Below, in pieces: positions 20,801 through 31,754 of a DNA stretch of 64,000 bases. The notes under the pieces were generated by a model that ran no database searches, was not told the origin of the DNA, and saw nothing but the letters and a program-made list of their open reading frames with translations. The stretch comes from Sacculina carcini (Eukaryota > Arthropoda > Thecostraca > Sacculinidae), in the NCBI GenBank assembly GCA_916048095.2, contig OU696576.1, forward strand, positions 4,693,664 through 4,757,663, read 5' to 3'. The translations under genes were made by a program, and so were the position numbers. The stretch's first letter is position 1. The number at the start of each line of letters is the position of its first letter.

Positions 20801-23503
20801 TTCTGGGGAGGTGGCCCTCTCTAATACGTCTTACGTCCTTGTGGCGCCATAGCGTGGAGAGGGTCGGTTCTGCGGTGGCAGCGAGCTGCACGGAGCACGC
20901 CTGTGTGTTTATAAGCTTCGGCTTCTTCCCGTGTAGCAGCTGCCACTTAGGCATTTAACCTTTTAACCTGCGCGTGCCACGTGGTGGCGTCATGTTTTCT
21001 GGGAGTCGTTGCGTGAGCGTCGTAGAGTGTTGGTCGGTGGGCGGTGTCTTGTGGGCGCGCTTGGGGCTGCAATGCCCCCGCGCGCCCGTCTTCTAATACA
21101 TCTTTTGTTTTTGTTCTTTATGTCTGCTTTTACAAGCTAACCGGCCTGTAACAAGCTATTTCGGCTATTTTATTTCGGTTTGAATGAAGGTTTGGTGAAA
21201 TTTGAATTCGTTGAAAATTTGGTTCCGGCTTCAGCAGCAGTGGTGATGCCTTCAGCACCAGGGGAGGACAGCAGCAGTGGAGGCTCTCAGTGGCGTGTCA
21301 GCAGCGTGTTGTAGGGACGGCGGTGAAGCATGGTGCCGGCTGGAGGCAGCGGGGAAGCTGTGGCGGATCATGCTCAATCCGTCCGTATTGGAGCTGGACA
21401 CGTCGCTGAGCTGGCGGTGGAAGCTGCTGGTGCTGGAGGGCTGGTGGAGCGAGAGCTGCTGAAGCCGGGGATCTGGAAGAAAGAAAGACGAGACGACGTG
21501 GTCTGTGTGGACGGCGGTCTCGGCTAGCTGCGGCAGGGTGCTGAAGAGCACTGGGGTCGAGGTTTTGTGCCCTGTCGCGGCAGCCGTTGATGTAGAGGAC
21601 GGCAGGCTGCGGCGGAGCACTGAAGAGCACGGGCGGAAGCAGGAGCGCGGTCGACGCTGGGGCTAGCCGTGTTGTGCTTCGCCGCAGTCATGGTGCGCGC
21701 CTGCTGGAGGTCGTGGAGTCGGAAGTCTTCGTCCTGTTTATTCCTCGTTTATTTTTATTCCGCGTTTATTTTTCGGCTTGTATTTTCAGTTCAACTGTCA
21801 GTTTTGTTTCCTGAGAAACAGGGGGAGATGTGATAGATTAGTACTGGATATTGTGTATGAATGACTATTTTGTATGAGTGCGAGTGAAGGTGCTGTATGT
21901 GTATATGAGCGTGCGTTTGAATGGTGGATTGTTCGGCTTGCTGACTGCGCGTGCCACGTGGTGGCGTCATGTTTTCTGGGAGTCGTTGCGTGAGCGTCGT
22001 AGAGTGTTGGTCGGTGTGCGGTGTCTTGTGGGCGCGCGTGGGGCTGCAATGCCCCCGCGCGCCCGTCTTCTAATACATCTTTTGTTTTTGTTCTTTATGT
22101 CTGCTTTTACAGTTAAACAAAAATATATTAGGGTAACATCTGATAATAATTTGCGAAAAGGTTGAGTTTGCGGTTCATACACAAATGGTAGACAAATCAT
22201 CCTGGTTGTGTGAAGTGATTATCATCAGTGGCAGCGCCAAGAATTTTCCGGAGGGAGAGGGGGATTATGAAAAATTATGAGGAGCATGGGCGTAAATCCT
22301 GGGGGGTACGGGAGTATATATACCCCCGACCATTTGGCTGGGGTATGAATATGCAATTATACCCCCCGATAATTCTGCTGAGTTCAGTTCATTGGGTATA
22401 CTATCATCAAAATCAGCATAGAATGCAAATGACAATAGACCAAAAATGTAAGAAATGATAAATATGTGAAGAATTATTTTTCGCAATACACCTTTCATTG
22501 GGGTATGTGTGTTGTAATTGAATAGGCTGAAAATAATTGAGGGTACCACGCAATTGGCCAACTGAGTCAACTTTGAACACTAATGCATCATGGCTGTCAT
22601 CCCCCCGAGCCTCGACACAAATCTACGCCCATCATGAGGAGGCATGACAAGCACAGTGGTCAGGCCAAATGTATCCGTGATGAAGTTATTGGGGGGCTTT
22701 TGCGGTTGTAGTGTACCTCTCCTAGTGTACCTACCTGTATTGTACCTGCAAATTTGACTGGAAGCAAACTGTACTGCGCGCCCGTGTCTATAAAAAAAAA
22801 TTATACCAGTTTTTGAATCGCGCACGTAAAAAGGTGCGTTGAAATTTTCGCCATGCAAGTTGAGTGATGAGAGGGGTGAGACTGGCGGACTCTCACGCTC
22901 TCTTTCTAGTTTAAATAACCTGTGTAAGTGCAAGGCTTTATACATGTTCTGGCTTTCTCGCCGTATTTGCTGTGATACCAGCAGAGCTCTTGTTGCTTTG
23001 AGTCGTTGGTCTCGTCTGGTGTTCTCTGTCTGTAACCTGTGCGTTGCGATGAACGACCGCGGGGTGACGCCAAGGTGATCCTTTTCAATTGTTGCTGTAT
23101 ATTCTGCAATTGGTGTTTTATATCAGCGATCTCACCTGCATTTGTCTCTGCTTGCGAACAATTGTCGTGGGCGGTGTTAGTGATGGATCCAACGACAGCA
23201 CTAGCCCGTGGAAGGGCTCTTATCACACGATCAGCCGTGCCTTCCAAGGTCTCCAGAGATGTCTCTGGCGGCAGAAATTGCAGAAAAGGTGTCAACGCCT
23301 CTGCCATTGCTTGGAGGAAAATTTGTTTCACCAGTGGTGAATTGCTTTCCTTGATGTAAGGCGCGGTGAGCTCCTGCAGATGACGCAAAAACTGCGTCGG
23401 CCGTCTGTCACCCAAGTCTTGTGCCTCCAGCAATGAGCGCAATTTCTGTTCAGAAGAGAGGCCAAGACGTGATTGCAGGGCAGCACAAAGTTGAGTCAAA
23501 GTC
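17841..23503 (+). repeat. Tandem block copy B (5,663 bp)
   Basis: A full second copy of 12178-17840 in the same order. It includes the LTR-2 3' LTR at 18290-18571, the hAT left end at 19474, the mini-LTR element at 20583-22111, the MITE at 22285-22633 and the CsRn1 fragment to 23503. Differences from copy A are scattered substitutions plus one or two indels, about 0.5%. Some variants are shared with copy C and not with copy A. Confidence 0.9.
18572..19465 (-). pseudogene. LINE-A endonuclease, C-terminal part (copy B)
   Basis: Duplicate of 12909-13802 with a few substitutions. The GDFN and SDH motifs are kept. It is present because of the block duplication and is not a separate LINE insertion. 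The repeated GATATATA hAT target duplication lies at 19466-19473. Confidence 0.85.
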
Positions 23504-25195
23504 GAAACTCAGACCAAGCTATAACATCTGATGGGAGCTCAGTTGATGGTGAACCATTGACAGCGGGGCGTAATGATAACAGAATTAGCGATGTGCCCCC
23601 AACCGATCATGAACCAGTGGCGCGTCCACAGCGGAACTTAAGACCTCCAGTATGAATGAGAGATTACGTTTAGAATTGTGTTATTTGTGTCGTGCTTGAG
23701 CCTCATTTGTTCGATATTGTTTAGCCTGTTAAAGTTGGCTACTGTGAGTTTGCCATATGTTTACTGTTTGTTTTTATGGCGTGAGTATATGCGATTTGAG
23801 CATTGTGTCCTGCGTTTTTCGCTTCTCATTGTTGTTTTTGCCGCGGAAAGTGTTTAATAACCTGAATGATGCTTTACTAAGTGTGTCTGCCTGTGTGGTT
23901 GGGTATGTGTGTGAGTGTGTGAGTTGTGTGTGATCTTCAGATCACGGGGAGATGTGGTGTGAGTTTGACTTTCATCGAAGCGTTTGCAGATATCAGAGCG
24001 AGAGCGTCTTTAGGGGAGGATGTTATTGTGTGTGAGCGCATGCATATGACGCGTCTCATGTTTCAAGTCTCACGCCCGGGTATCGCGTCTCATGTGTCGG
24101 GCAGTGGGCGAGTGACGGTGCTGCGTTGAGGGTTGTCGTGGTGTAGCGCCATTGTGTCTGGTGTTGTGTATATTGTGCATATCCTTATTGTGTTTCTTCT
24201 TTTTATCTGCCTTTCTTCAATACACTGAACTACAGTATCGATGGGGTAAAACAGTCAATAAAATTATGCCATGCTAAAATCATATTCCTCCTAATCACCC
24301 TCCTAGTGACGGCTCGCTCCCTACACAAGGCTATTTTCGCAGCTATCGTTTTAGTTCGCAGATAAAACCTAAGTGCTCTCTTTCGTTTTGCAACCGCACA
24401 ACGGCATTCATTGTTGAACCATGGAACAAGTGTCTTTTTGGGTGGACGGCGTTTCCAAGGAATGGAGAGTCGAGCAGCAGAGATGATTTGAGTTGCTATG
24501 CTGTCGGTGCTATTGTCGACGTCTATACCGTCTACTCCATCCAAAACGCAGCATTGCCTGAAAAGAGACCAGTTTGCCTTGGCCATGTTCCATGTTGGTA
24601 GCCATTGTTGCTGAGCAGACCTATCACCGGGACCTATCAGCAGGACCGGATTAACGTATAGGCAAAGTAGGCAGTTGCCTAGGGCCCCGCGCTTTTGGGG
24701 GCCCCGCGGTTTAGGGGCCCTATAGGCACTGGGGTGCTGTGACTCAAATATCTTAGGGGCAAATATCATTATTTTCTCAACTTCTCAAAGTCTGCCTTCA
24801 TTGTCAAATATTTTGAAACATTATCCCGCTAATACACTTTGTATTTTTGCATAAGTCACGTGTATAGTCAGCTCTGCCTGTATAGCACGTGCCTGACATT
24901 ACCCATAGCACGTGCATAGCCAGCTCACTTAGATCATGGCCGACTAGAATACCAGGCCTGGGTGTTGAATTTGGCCATCGGCCATGCTTAGATCCAGACG
25001 GCTTATATCCAGACGACCATGCTTAGATCCAGCACCCTCGCACACTTACATCCACGCACGCATACATACCCATTGTGTACGCACAGCAAGAACAATATTC
25101 GTGTGTTCCTGTGTGTATGGGTGTGTTTGTATGTATGTATGTGCGCATTGTACACGCATATGACATGTATGTGGGGTTAATTGAACTCGCAAGCT
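23504..25195 (+). repeat. Tandem block copy C (partial)
   Basis: It repeats the start of the block (LTR-2 tail, 3' LTR at 23953-24234, LINE-A endonuclease, hAT left end at 24641). It has lost about 496 bp of endonuclease just before the hAT terminus, including the left GATATATA copy. Homology stops at about 25195, where the hAT transposase part begins; the mini-LTR, MITE and gag fragment are absent. Confidence 0.85.
24235..24640 (-). pseudogene. LINE-A endonuclease fragment (copy C, truncated)
   Basis: Third copy of the endonuclease C-terminal coding region, truncated at about 24630 just after the segment encoding SAGDRSAQQQWLP. A short filler (ACCTATCAG repeated) lies at the deletion join before the hAT terminus. 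Confidence 0.8.
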
Positions 25196-25575
25196 GACTT
25201 TATAGCAGAAAATTCCAGTCAGTCTCTTAACATTGACTTCGTGAAGTCAGCGAGGATTTATGATGATGGAAGTCGTCGCTACTTGACAGCATCTATATTC
25301 TATAGGAAGCTGGCGTGCACAGAAAAAAAGATTAATAGACACACATTTAGGAAATCAGACTCATAAAGAGTGGACATACTGGAGAAAAGTTATAAAAAGA
25401 GTTGTTGCTATGATAAAGTTCATATCTGTAAGAGGACTTGCTCTTCGTGGAGACAATGAAATGTTTGCTTCGGAAAACAATGACAACTTCTTAGGGATCA
25501 TAGAACCTTTAACACAATTCGGTACATTTTTGGCAAATCACCTGTCACGTTTTGGAAATGCTGAAATAGGCACTG
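25196..25575 (+). pseudogene. hAT transposase fragment (DUF4371 type)
   Basis: Plus-strand frames read IDFVKSARIYDDGSRRYLTA, then after a stop EWTYWRKVIKRVVAMI, IKFISVRGLALRGDNE, NFLGIIEPLTQFGTFLANHL. This is the N-terminal DUF4371 region of hAT transposases of the ZMYM6/TTF-zinc-finger kind. The RNase H-like core and the dimerisation region are missing, so it is dead. It lies inside the hAT whose right terminus is at 25870 and supports that assignment. Confidence 0.75.
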
Positions 25576-25878
25576 TTCCCTAAATGTATTTTACTACTTG
25601 TGATAAACTTTTAGGTCTCATGACTGTAAAGGTCCTCAATAGCATCATTTCAGCCGTGAAAACTGTGAAGTAATTTACAATAAATGTGGATCCGACACCA
25701 GATATTTCACACACAGATCGATTGACATTCATTGTTCGCTTCGTCGATCCCACCGGTAAGCCAGTAGAACACTTCATTAAATTAATTTATCTTCCGTGCT
25801 ATGATGAAGATCATGGGGGCCCCGCGGATCTGAACTGCCCAGGGCCCCGCGAAGTCTTAATCCGGCCCTGGATATATA

Positions 25879-26051
25879 GTATAGCCGTGTATGTTGTAAT
25901 TGTGTGTGTCTGTGGGCTTAAACCATGTCTCTTGTATAGCAATAACACTTGGTGATTGCGATGTAAGAAAATAAACGCTCTCTGCCCATTTCGATGGAAG
26001 ACCTCTAGCGTTCCATTGAATGAGAATCGTTTTATTTTCTTGTTGCGACAT
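25879..26051 (-). pseudogene. LINE-A endonuclease, N-terminal part
   Basis: The minus-strand start of ORF2, MSQQENKTILIQWNARGL, then SVIAIQETWFKPT with the catalytic Glu of the IQE(T/S) motif, and NIHGYTIY before the hAT junction. After the GATATATA duplication the frame resumes at 13802 with RDDCVQNGRRRGG. It is the 5' end of the EN-RT protein, about 200 bp downstream of ORF1. Confidence 0.87.
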
Positions 26052-26263
26052 ATTGATCTACATCAATGTCAGCTTCTGATATGAGACAGATTTTTTTGGG
26101 AGAATGGGTTGTGATTTGATTTTAAGTGTGAGTGTCCCTTTTTGTATTGTAGTGTTTTATGTTGATTCTGTGTGGCTTGTAATGTATTCTGAGTGCCTTG
26201 CATGTTTTGAGATGTTTTTGAAAGATGTGCATCACTTTGTAGTGTTTTCTGATGAGTTGAACA

Positions 26264-27500
26264 TTAGAAATGGTCTGAGACATATCGTTTCCGATGTATG
26301 TGTGTACGTGATATTTTTGTGTTCTCCACTTCAGCTGATACTTGTGTGCTAGTCTCTTCTGTTTGCACCTCGCGATGGTTGTCATCACGCCTTGAAAGTA
26401 TTGTCAAAGGAGGTAGACCTGGAATTGGATCAGTCTGTGTTGTTGAGGGCACCATTTGTTGTTTTTTGTGTGTCACCTACTACCGCTGAGTAAGGTTTTC
26501 GCGAAGTGATAGGTGAACTTTCAGCCTGCATTTTTCGCGTTTCCTTGAAAGAAACATTGTGAATGGCCTTGATACGACAAATGTATCTTTCCTGTTGTCA
26601 TGCTGGACATTCATTGGACCCAGTTGTGTGTGTCTCACTTTTACAATTGTAACAGTGTTGTGGTCGCGAGCATGGACTGTCACTGTGCGCTGTTTCACCG
26701 CACCCGCTACACGCCGGTTGTCTACGACAATTGCGTGTGCCGTGACCATAGCTCTGGCAGTTAAAACAACGCATTGGTTTTGGAATATATACGCGTACCT
26801 CATACCGTATGAATCCTGCGTGTACATGTTCGGGGCGATCGGTTCTGTCAAATGTAAAAATCAGCAAGTTTGTTGGCACGCGGTAGCCCGACCTGTTCGT
26901 GCTTAAACGGTACACCTCATTTACTCCCTCACTCTCCATTCCGCTGTGTATCTCTGTCTCCGTGAGCTCACGCAATTCAGGGGCATAGATTAATCCTCTG
27001 CTGCTGTTTCGTCTCGAGTCTAGTTCGCTAGTCACGGGCTGTTGACAAAACTCCTTCAAACTCAGCAGTTTCCCTGTTTGTTTGGCATTGTGAGTCTTAA
27101 TAAATATTGAGCCATCAAACGGTGTTTCATATTTGAACATTTGGTCTCCAATAGGATATTTCAGCTCTTTGCAGGGCCAAAATGGACCAATCTTGCGAAA
27201 AGAGAACGAATTTTGTGCTTTCAGCACTACGTAAGATCCCTCTGGGTCAAATTGCTTAGCCTTACTTGTTGCCGGGTCATTTCGGATTTTAGTAGTCACC
27301 ATACGTTTATTTGTGTTAGGCCTTGGTCTGGTTCGAAGCCGTGTCAGTTATATTTGTTTGTTTCTTACGGTCATCTATTCGATTGAGAGTTTTCGGGTCC
27401 GTAGTGGGTGCCGCGTCAATTCCAGACCCCACCGATTCGTCACTCAATGAGGACTCCTCAGTAAAATGTTTTTTCATTCTCCGCTTTTTCCGGTTTTCCG
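26264..27500 (-). pseudogene. LINE-A ORF1 (zinc-knuckle nucleic acid-binding protein)
   Basis: The minus strand encodes an N-terminal Ser/Thr-rich part (SSLSDESVGSGIDAAPTT), then MVTTKIRNDPATSKAKQFDP, FKYETPFDGSIFIKTHNAK, RVYIPKPMRCFNCQSYGH and three Cys/His knuckles (CFNCQSYGHGTRNC, CSGCGETAHSDSPC, CYNCKSETHTTGSNEC) near 26600-26770. A Thr/Glu-rich C-terminal part lies in another frame near 26264-26476. ORF1 proteins of I/Jockey-type LINEs coat the RNA and use such knuckles. At least two frame changes are present, near 27305 and 26600, so it is not functional as read. Confidence 0.82.
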
Positions 27501-27739
27501 GGGCCCAGGGGGTCCAGGGGACCCCCCACAACCGGTTTGGGCATTGAATACACCAGTCTATAGAAGATTGGAAATCTCTCATCGGGTTTGAAGTGAAGAT
27601 GAAAAAGAGGGCGTGTCGGTACAAATGCTGCGTCAAAGTCCACTGGAAGAAAGATGTTGACACCACCAAAGCACAAACACGAATGAATATTGGGGTTATT
27701 GTTATGTCACTACAGCGCCGCATCGTAAACGTTATTTAC

Positions 27740-30240
27740 TTTAACTAGTGGATTGTGCATAATGCGGGGACCTGGTGACAATTCTTGGAGGTGGGCGTAA
27801 CAGAGTTGTGGTGAAAGTTAACTTGCGTTTTTCTATTCATTCTTTGTTCTGGTCTCGTGCGAATAATATCGGGAGTTGTTCAGAGTTGTGTTTCCCGCAG
27901 GACACTACCTTTTTGGCGGCGAGTTATAGAACCCTTTTGTATTTGGCGATGAACGTTGAGAGTGTCCCTCCACCTCAACCATTTCACCCACAACCGGGGA
28001 AACCAAGTGACTCTTGGGATGATTGGCAGTTCGCCTTCAATAATTATTTGACCGCAATCGGGGGTAGTGCGTTCAAAGATGAGAGACGGACCGCTTTGCT
28101 GCTGCATTGCATTGGCGCTGAGGCACAACGCACATACAAATCCTTGCCGGTAGAGAGCAAGGTCGAAGGTGAATTAGAATTCAATCGTGCGCTGCGGTGA
28201 CTTGCAGAATATGACGTTCCTCAAGTGAACGTAATATACGAAAGATTTGTGTTCCGCAAGCGGAAACAGCAGCCTGGTGAATCAACCGCCGCGTACGCCA
28301 ACGCGTTGAGGTGTCTTGTTTCGTCGTGCAAATTCGGCGATATAGCAGACGAGATGGTATGCGACCAAATCGTAGAGCACACCACACACCCGTATCTGCG
28401 CGAGCGATGCTTGCAAGATGCCAATCTGACTCTAGAGAGCTTATTGGCGAGGGCGACGGCCTATGAAGCGTCCAAGCGACAGGTCAACATGGTCGCAGAC
28501 AACAAGAAGACACATCCAGATGGAGCGGTGGCGTCTGTCGGCACGAAGAGGCACACTGCTGCAGCACGCGGTAAACACGCCGACCGCGAATGCAGTCACT
28601 GTGGGCGGCCCCATAAGTGTCCAAGGACCGAGTTCTGCCCATCGCGAAAGCCGAAGTGCCACCAGTTGGTCGTCAGGGCCACTGGGCCAGCGTGTGTCGC
28701 TCGAACCGACCAGAAACAAGGAATCAGTCCGACATCCGAGGCGACATCCGAGGTGTGACAATACTGGCCTGCAGCACAACAGAAGACAAGCGGCTGACGT
28801 GCGACGCAGCTGCACAGGTGGGTCAACGTCAACCAGTATCTCTGCAGCTGCAGGTGGATAATGGCGCCAGCGTATTCGTACTAAGCTTGCCGATTGCTCG
28901 TGAATACTTTGCTGGCGCAGCCGTCGTCCACGCAACCAAGCAGCTGTACGGCGTCGGGCATCAGCCACTGCAGGTCATTGGCACACCGCAGTCGACGGTG
29001 ACGGTCGGCAGGCACACGGCACCAGTGTCGTTTTATATCATCGACACAGGGACGAAAGAAGGGCTCCTCGGACTCGACGCTCTGGGGGCACTGGGCCTGA
29101 CTTTGCACCCGAACACTGGCGAGATAGTTGTTGTCAATGAACAGCCAACAGATATTCAACACAAGGTCAGTGATGTCACACACAGTGATGCCACACCACC
29201 AACAGCCGAATTTCGACAACTATCTTACATACGTGGCTATCAGCATAAAATACGCTTGAAACCCAACGCCCTTCCAACTCGCCAGCCTCTGCGGCGCCTG
29301 CCTATTGCGATCAGAGACGAGGTGTCACTGGAGCTGCGTCGTCTAGCTGAGACTGGCGTCATCGAGCGTGTAGACAGCTCACCCTGGATCAGCCCTCTGG
29401 TGGTGGTCAGGAAGGCAAGCGGCAAGGTGAGACTGTGTGTCGATCTCAGAGGGCCTAACAGTCAGCTAATCAGCGAGGTCCACCCAATACCCACAGTTCA
29501 AGAACTACAATGTGAGCTGGCGGGCGAGGTGCGATCAAAACTTGACCTTCAATATGCCTACCACCAGATGGAGCTGCATACGGACTCAAGGCCGATCACT
29601 GCCTTCTTGACACACGACGGCCTTTTCCAGCTCCGTCGGGTTCCGTTCGGGCTGGCGTCAGCAGGTGCTGCGCTCCAACGCCTTCTCGACAGGCTTCTGG
29701 AAGGAGTGAAGGGGTGTTGTCACTATATGGACGACATAGTGGTGTGTGGTGCAAGACGTGCTGAACATGACCGCCGACTCAAGATGGTTGTCGATCGTTT
29801 GCAAAGTGCCAACGTTACACTGAACCCGGAAAAATCGTTCGTGGCCCAGAAGTCCATCAATTTCTGTGGATTTTGAGACACTGGTGATGTCATCTCCCCA
29901 TTAGAAAATCATCTCGTGGCGATTCGCGTTGCAGCTGTTCCGTCATCAGCGAAAGAGCTGAGAAGCTTCCTCGGCCTTTGCAGATGACTGAGCCAGTTTG
30001 TACCGGGTTTTGCCACAAGAACAGCGAAATTATCAGCACTGCTGAGGACTGACGCAAAGTTCGCGTGGACCGACAAGCACACAGAGGATTTCAAGGCTCT
30101 ACAGCAGCATATCACGGACACACAGCCACTTCATCGGTTCGACCCTGAGCCGTGAGCCTAAACACCGTGGTGACAACTGACGCATGTACAACTGGATTTG
30201 GACTCCAAATCCAAGCTTATTCGCGCACGAACGACAAATT
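27740..30240 (+). mobile_element. LTR-3: truncated Ty3/gypsy element
   Basis: A plus-strand gag-pol fossil directly beyond the LINE-A 5' end. gag starts near 27949 (QPGKPSDSWDDWQFAFNNYL), with a Cys/His-rich stretch near 28590-28700 (CSHCGRPHKCPRTEFC). Protease, RT and the first part of RNase H follow. It then stops near 30240, before integrase, and gives way to the LINE-B tail array. I found no paired LTRs. It is broken and 3'-truncated, with several breaks. Confidence 0.8.
28617..30240 (+). pseudogene. LTR-3 pol region (protease, RT, start of RNase H)
   Basis: Protease: LQVDNGASVFVLSLP near 28855 and GLLGLDALGALGL near 29065. RT: RQPLRRLPIAIRDEV, VRLCVDLRGPNSQL, SKLDLQYAYHQMEL, LRRVPFGLASAGAALQRL and the active-site region CCHYMDDIVVCG near 29725, followed by LNPEKSFVAQKSINFCGF. 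The beginning of RNase H (VVTTDACTTGFGLQIQ) is near 30170. Integrase is absent. Confidence 0.8.
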
Positions 30241-30302
30241 ATTTCACCTCCATTCTGAACGAACGTAATGTTGCCAATCAGGTCTTCCAACGAAATCGCG
30301 CA

Positions 30303-30428
30303 ATATGAATGCAATAAAATATGAATAAATAACATTAAATATGAATAAATAACACTAAATATGAATAAATAATACTAAATATGAATAAATAATACTAAAT
30401 ATGAATAAGCAACACTAAATATAATAAT

Positions 30429-30461
<33 letters not shown>

Positions 30462-31345
30462 CAGGCAAATCCAGTAGCATGGGAAGAGTGAAAGCACTAT
30501 TACCACCCTAAGGTGGCCCCATGTACCGGAAGCGCCCAAAAGATTCAGAGAGAAAGAGAGTTCGAAGAGAAAAAAGTCTACAAAGAGAGTTGTAAAGAAA
30601 ATAATAAATAAATAACAATAAATAATAAACCGTCATCCGATAACAATCCATAATGTCACTCCGCCCACGTTCCTCAATAAATAATAACAATCAACAATAA
30701 ATAAGTGATTCAGTAAATAACAGCCATCAATAAATAACAATAAAAATTAATAAATAAGTAATAAATAACAATCAAGAACAATAAATATGATTCAATAAGA
30801 AACATCCAACAATAAATATAAATATCATTCAATGAGTAACAACAACACAAATAAATATGATTCAATAAACAACAACACCAATAAATATGATTCAATAAAC
30901 AACAACAATAAATATGATTCAATAAACAGCAACAACAATAAATATGATTCAATAAGCAACAACAACAATAAATATGATTCAATAAACAGCAACAACAATA
31001 AATATGATTCAATAAACAACAACAGCCAACACTGAGTAAAAGTATAATTTAATAAATAACAACAACCAATAATAAATAGTGATAAATAGAGAGTAAAGTA
31101 GGAATGAATATAAATAAATAGAAAATAAATAACAATAAGCATGAATAAATAACAATAAATATGAATAAATAACAATAAATATGAATAAATAACAATAAAT
31201 ATGAATAGATAACAATAAATATGAATATATAACAATAAATATGAATAAATAACAATAAATATGAATAAATAACAATAAATAGGGATAAATAACAATAAAT
31301 ATGAATAAATAACAATAAATATGAATAAATATACAATTAATAAGA
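30303..31345. repeat. LINE-B copy 1 tail: AT-rich tandem arrays
   Basis: Arrays of a 20-bp unit close to AAATATGAATAAATAACACT at 30303-30425 (about 6 units) and 31130-31335 (about 10 units). Between them are (ATT)n at about 30430-30455, an A-rich stretch, and seven units of a 27-31-bp relative (AATAAATATGATTCAATAAA...) at 30836-31022. The open frames across it are products of the repeat. The arrays begin directly after the LINE-B coding end on the minus strand. Confidence 0.8.
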
Positions 31346-31475
31346 CTCAACAGTCAATTACGCTCTTTCAGTAGCATTTCATTTACTTTGGCCTTGAATT
31401 TGCTCAAATTACTCTGCGAGAAAGCCTCCTCCTTCAACGTGTTCCAAGTAGACACAGTGGTCGGAAGAAAGCAAC
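31346..31475 (-). pseudogene. LINE-B copy 1 ORF2 C-terminal end
   Basis: The minus strand reads FLPTTVSTWNTLKEEAFSQS, then NLSKFKAKVNEMLLKERN and a stop: the usual LINE C-terminal pattern of W-N-x-L and S-x-x-x-F-K. It follows QFQRC at 36099 on the other side of LTR-4; the 4-bp CAAC duplication joins the two. Confidence 0.8.
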
Positions 31476-31747
31476 TGTAGCAGCACCAAATACAGCGCGT
31501 ACAAAACGATATGTATTGGTGGCTCGTAACAATGTAACTGGTGGGAATGATAGAACTGAATGAAAGCTGATATGACACACACTGAACACACAGACATACC
31601 GTTACATGCATGCACACAAGTGAACTTGACACCCACACACAGACACACAACACACAGACATACAACTGCATCCATACACACGCATGACTCATACAGACGA
31701 GTGGCTATTACTGGCAGCCAGTGGTCTTCAACCTCAGGCCGGCCACA
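31476..31747 (-). repeat. LTR-4 3' LTR
   Basis: Partner of 35823-36094. Contains CA-rich stretches (ACACACAGACACACAACACA). Confidence 0.9.
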
Positions 31748-31754
31748 GCCCCCC

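Larger units (their letters stand above)
13811..25870 (+). mobile_element. hAT transposon inserted in LINE-A, expanded by the block duplication
   Basis: The left terminus CAGGACCGGATTAACG at 13811 (repeated at 19474 and 24641) and the right terminus ending TTAATCCGGCCCTG at 25870 are inverted repeats with an AGGGCCCCGCG block inside each. The flanking 8-bp duplication GATATATA (13803-13810 and 25871-25878) is the hAT hallmark, and the LINE-A endonuclease frame continues across it. Only one right end exists because the 5.66-kb tandem duplication lies between. A transposase fragment sits near the right end. It is non-autonomous as read. Confidence 0.82.
550..27730 (-). mobile_element. LINE-A: RNase H-bearing I-superfamily LINE, split by later insertions
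   Basis: One minus-strand non-LTR retrotransposon can be followed through the left 27 kb. Its parts, from 5' to 3' of the element, are ORF1 (about 27500-26264), the endonuclease N-terminal part (26051-25879), the endonuclease C-terminal part (13802-12909), the endonuclease-RT linker (8338-8056), and RT plus RNase H (3086-684). Between these parts sit a hAT transposon, LTR-2 and LTR-1. At each of the three junctions the LINE reading frame continues when the insert and one copy of its target duplication are set aside (GATATATA, GTGTC, GGTT), so the parts are one insertion and not separate fragments. An EN-RT-RNase H order with a zinc-knuckle ORF1 is typical of the I superfamily; I cannot fix the clade. 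It is dead: an in-frame stop and frameshifts are visible in RT, RNase H and ORF1. Confidence 0.85.

Noticed and set aside
30700-31350. Open frames of 95-156 codons encoding Ile/Tyr/Leu-rich 'membrane proteins'
   Set aside because: They are translations of the 20- and 30-bp tandem arrays, in several frames at once.
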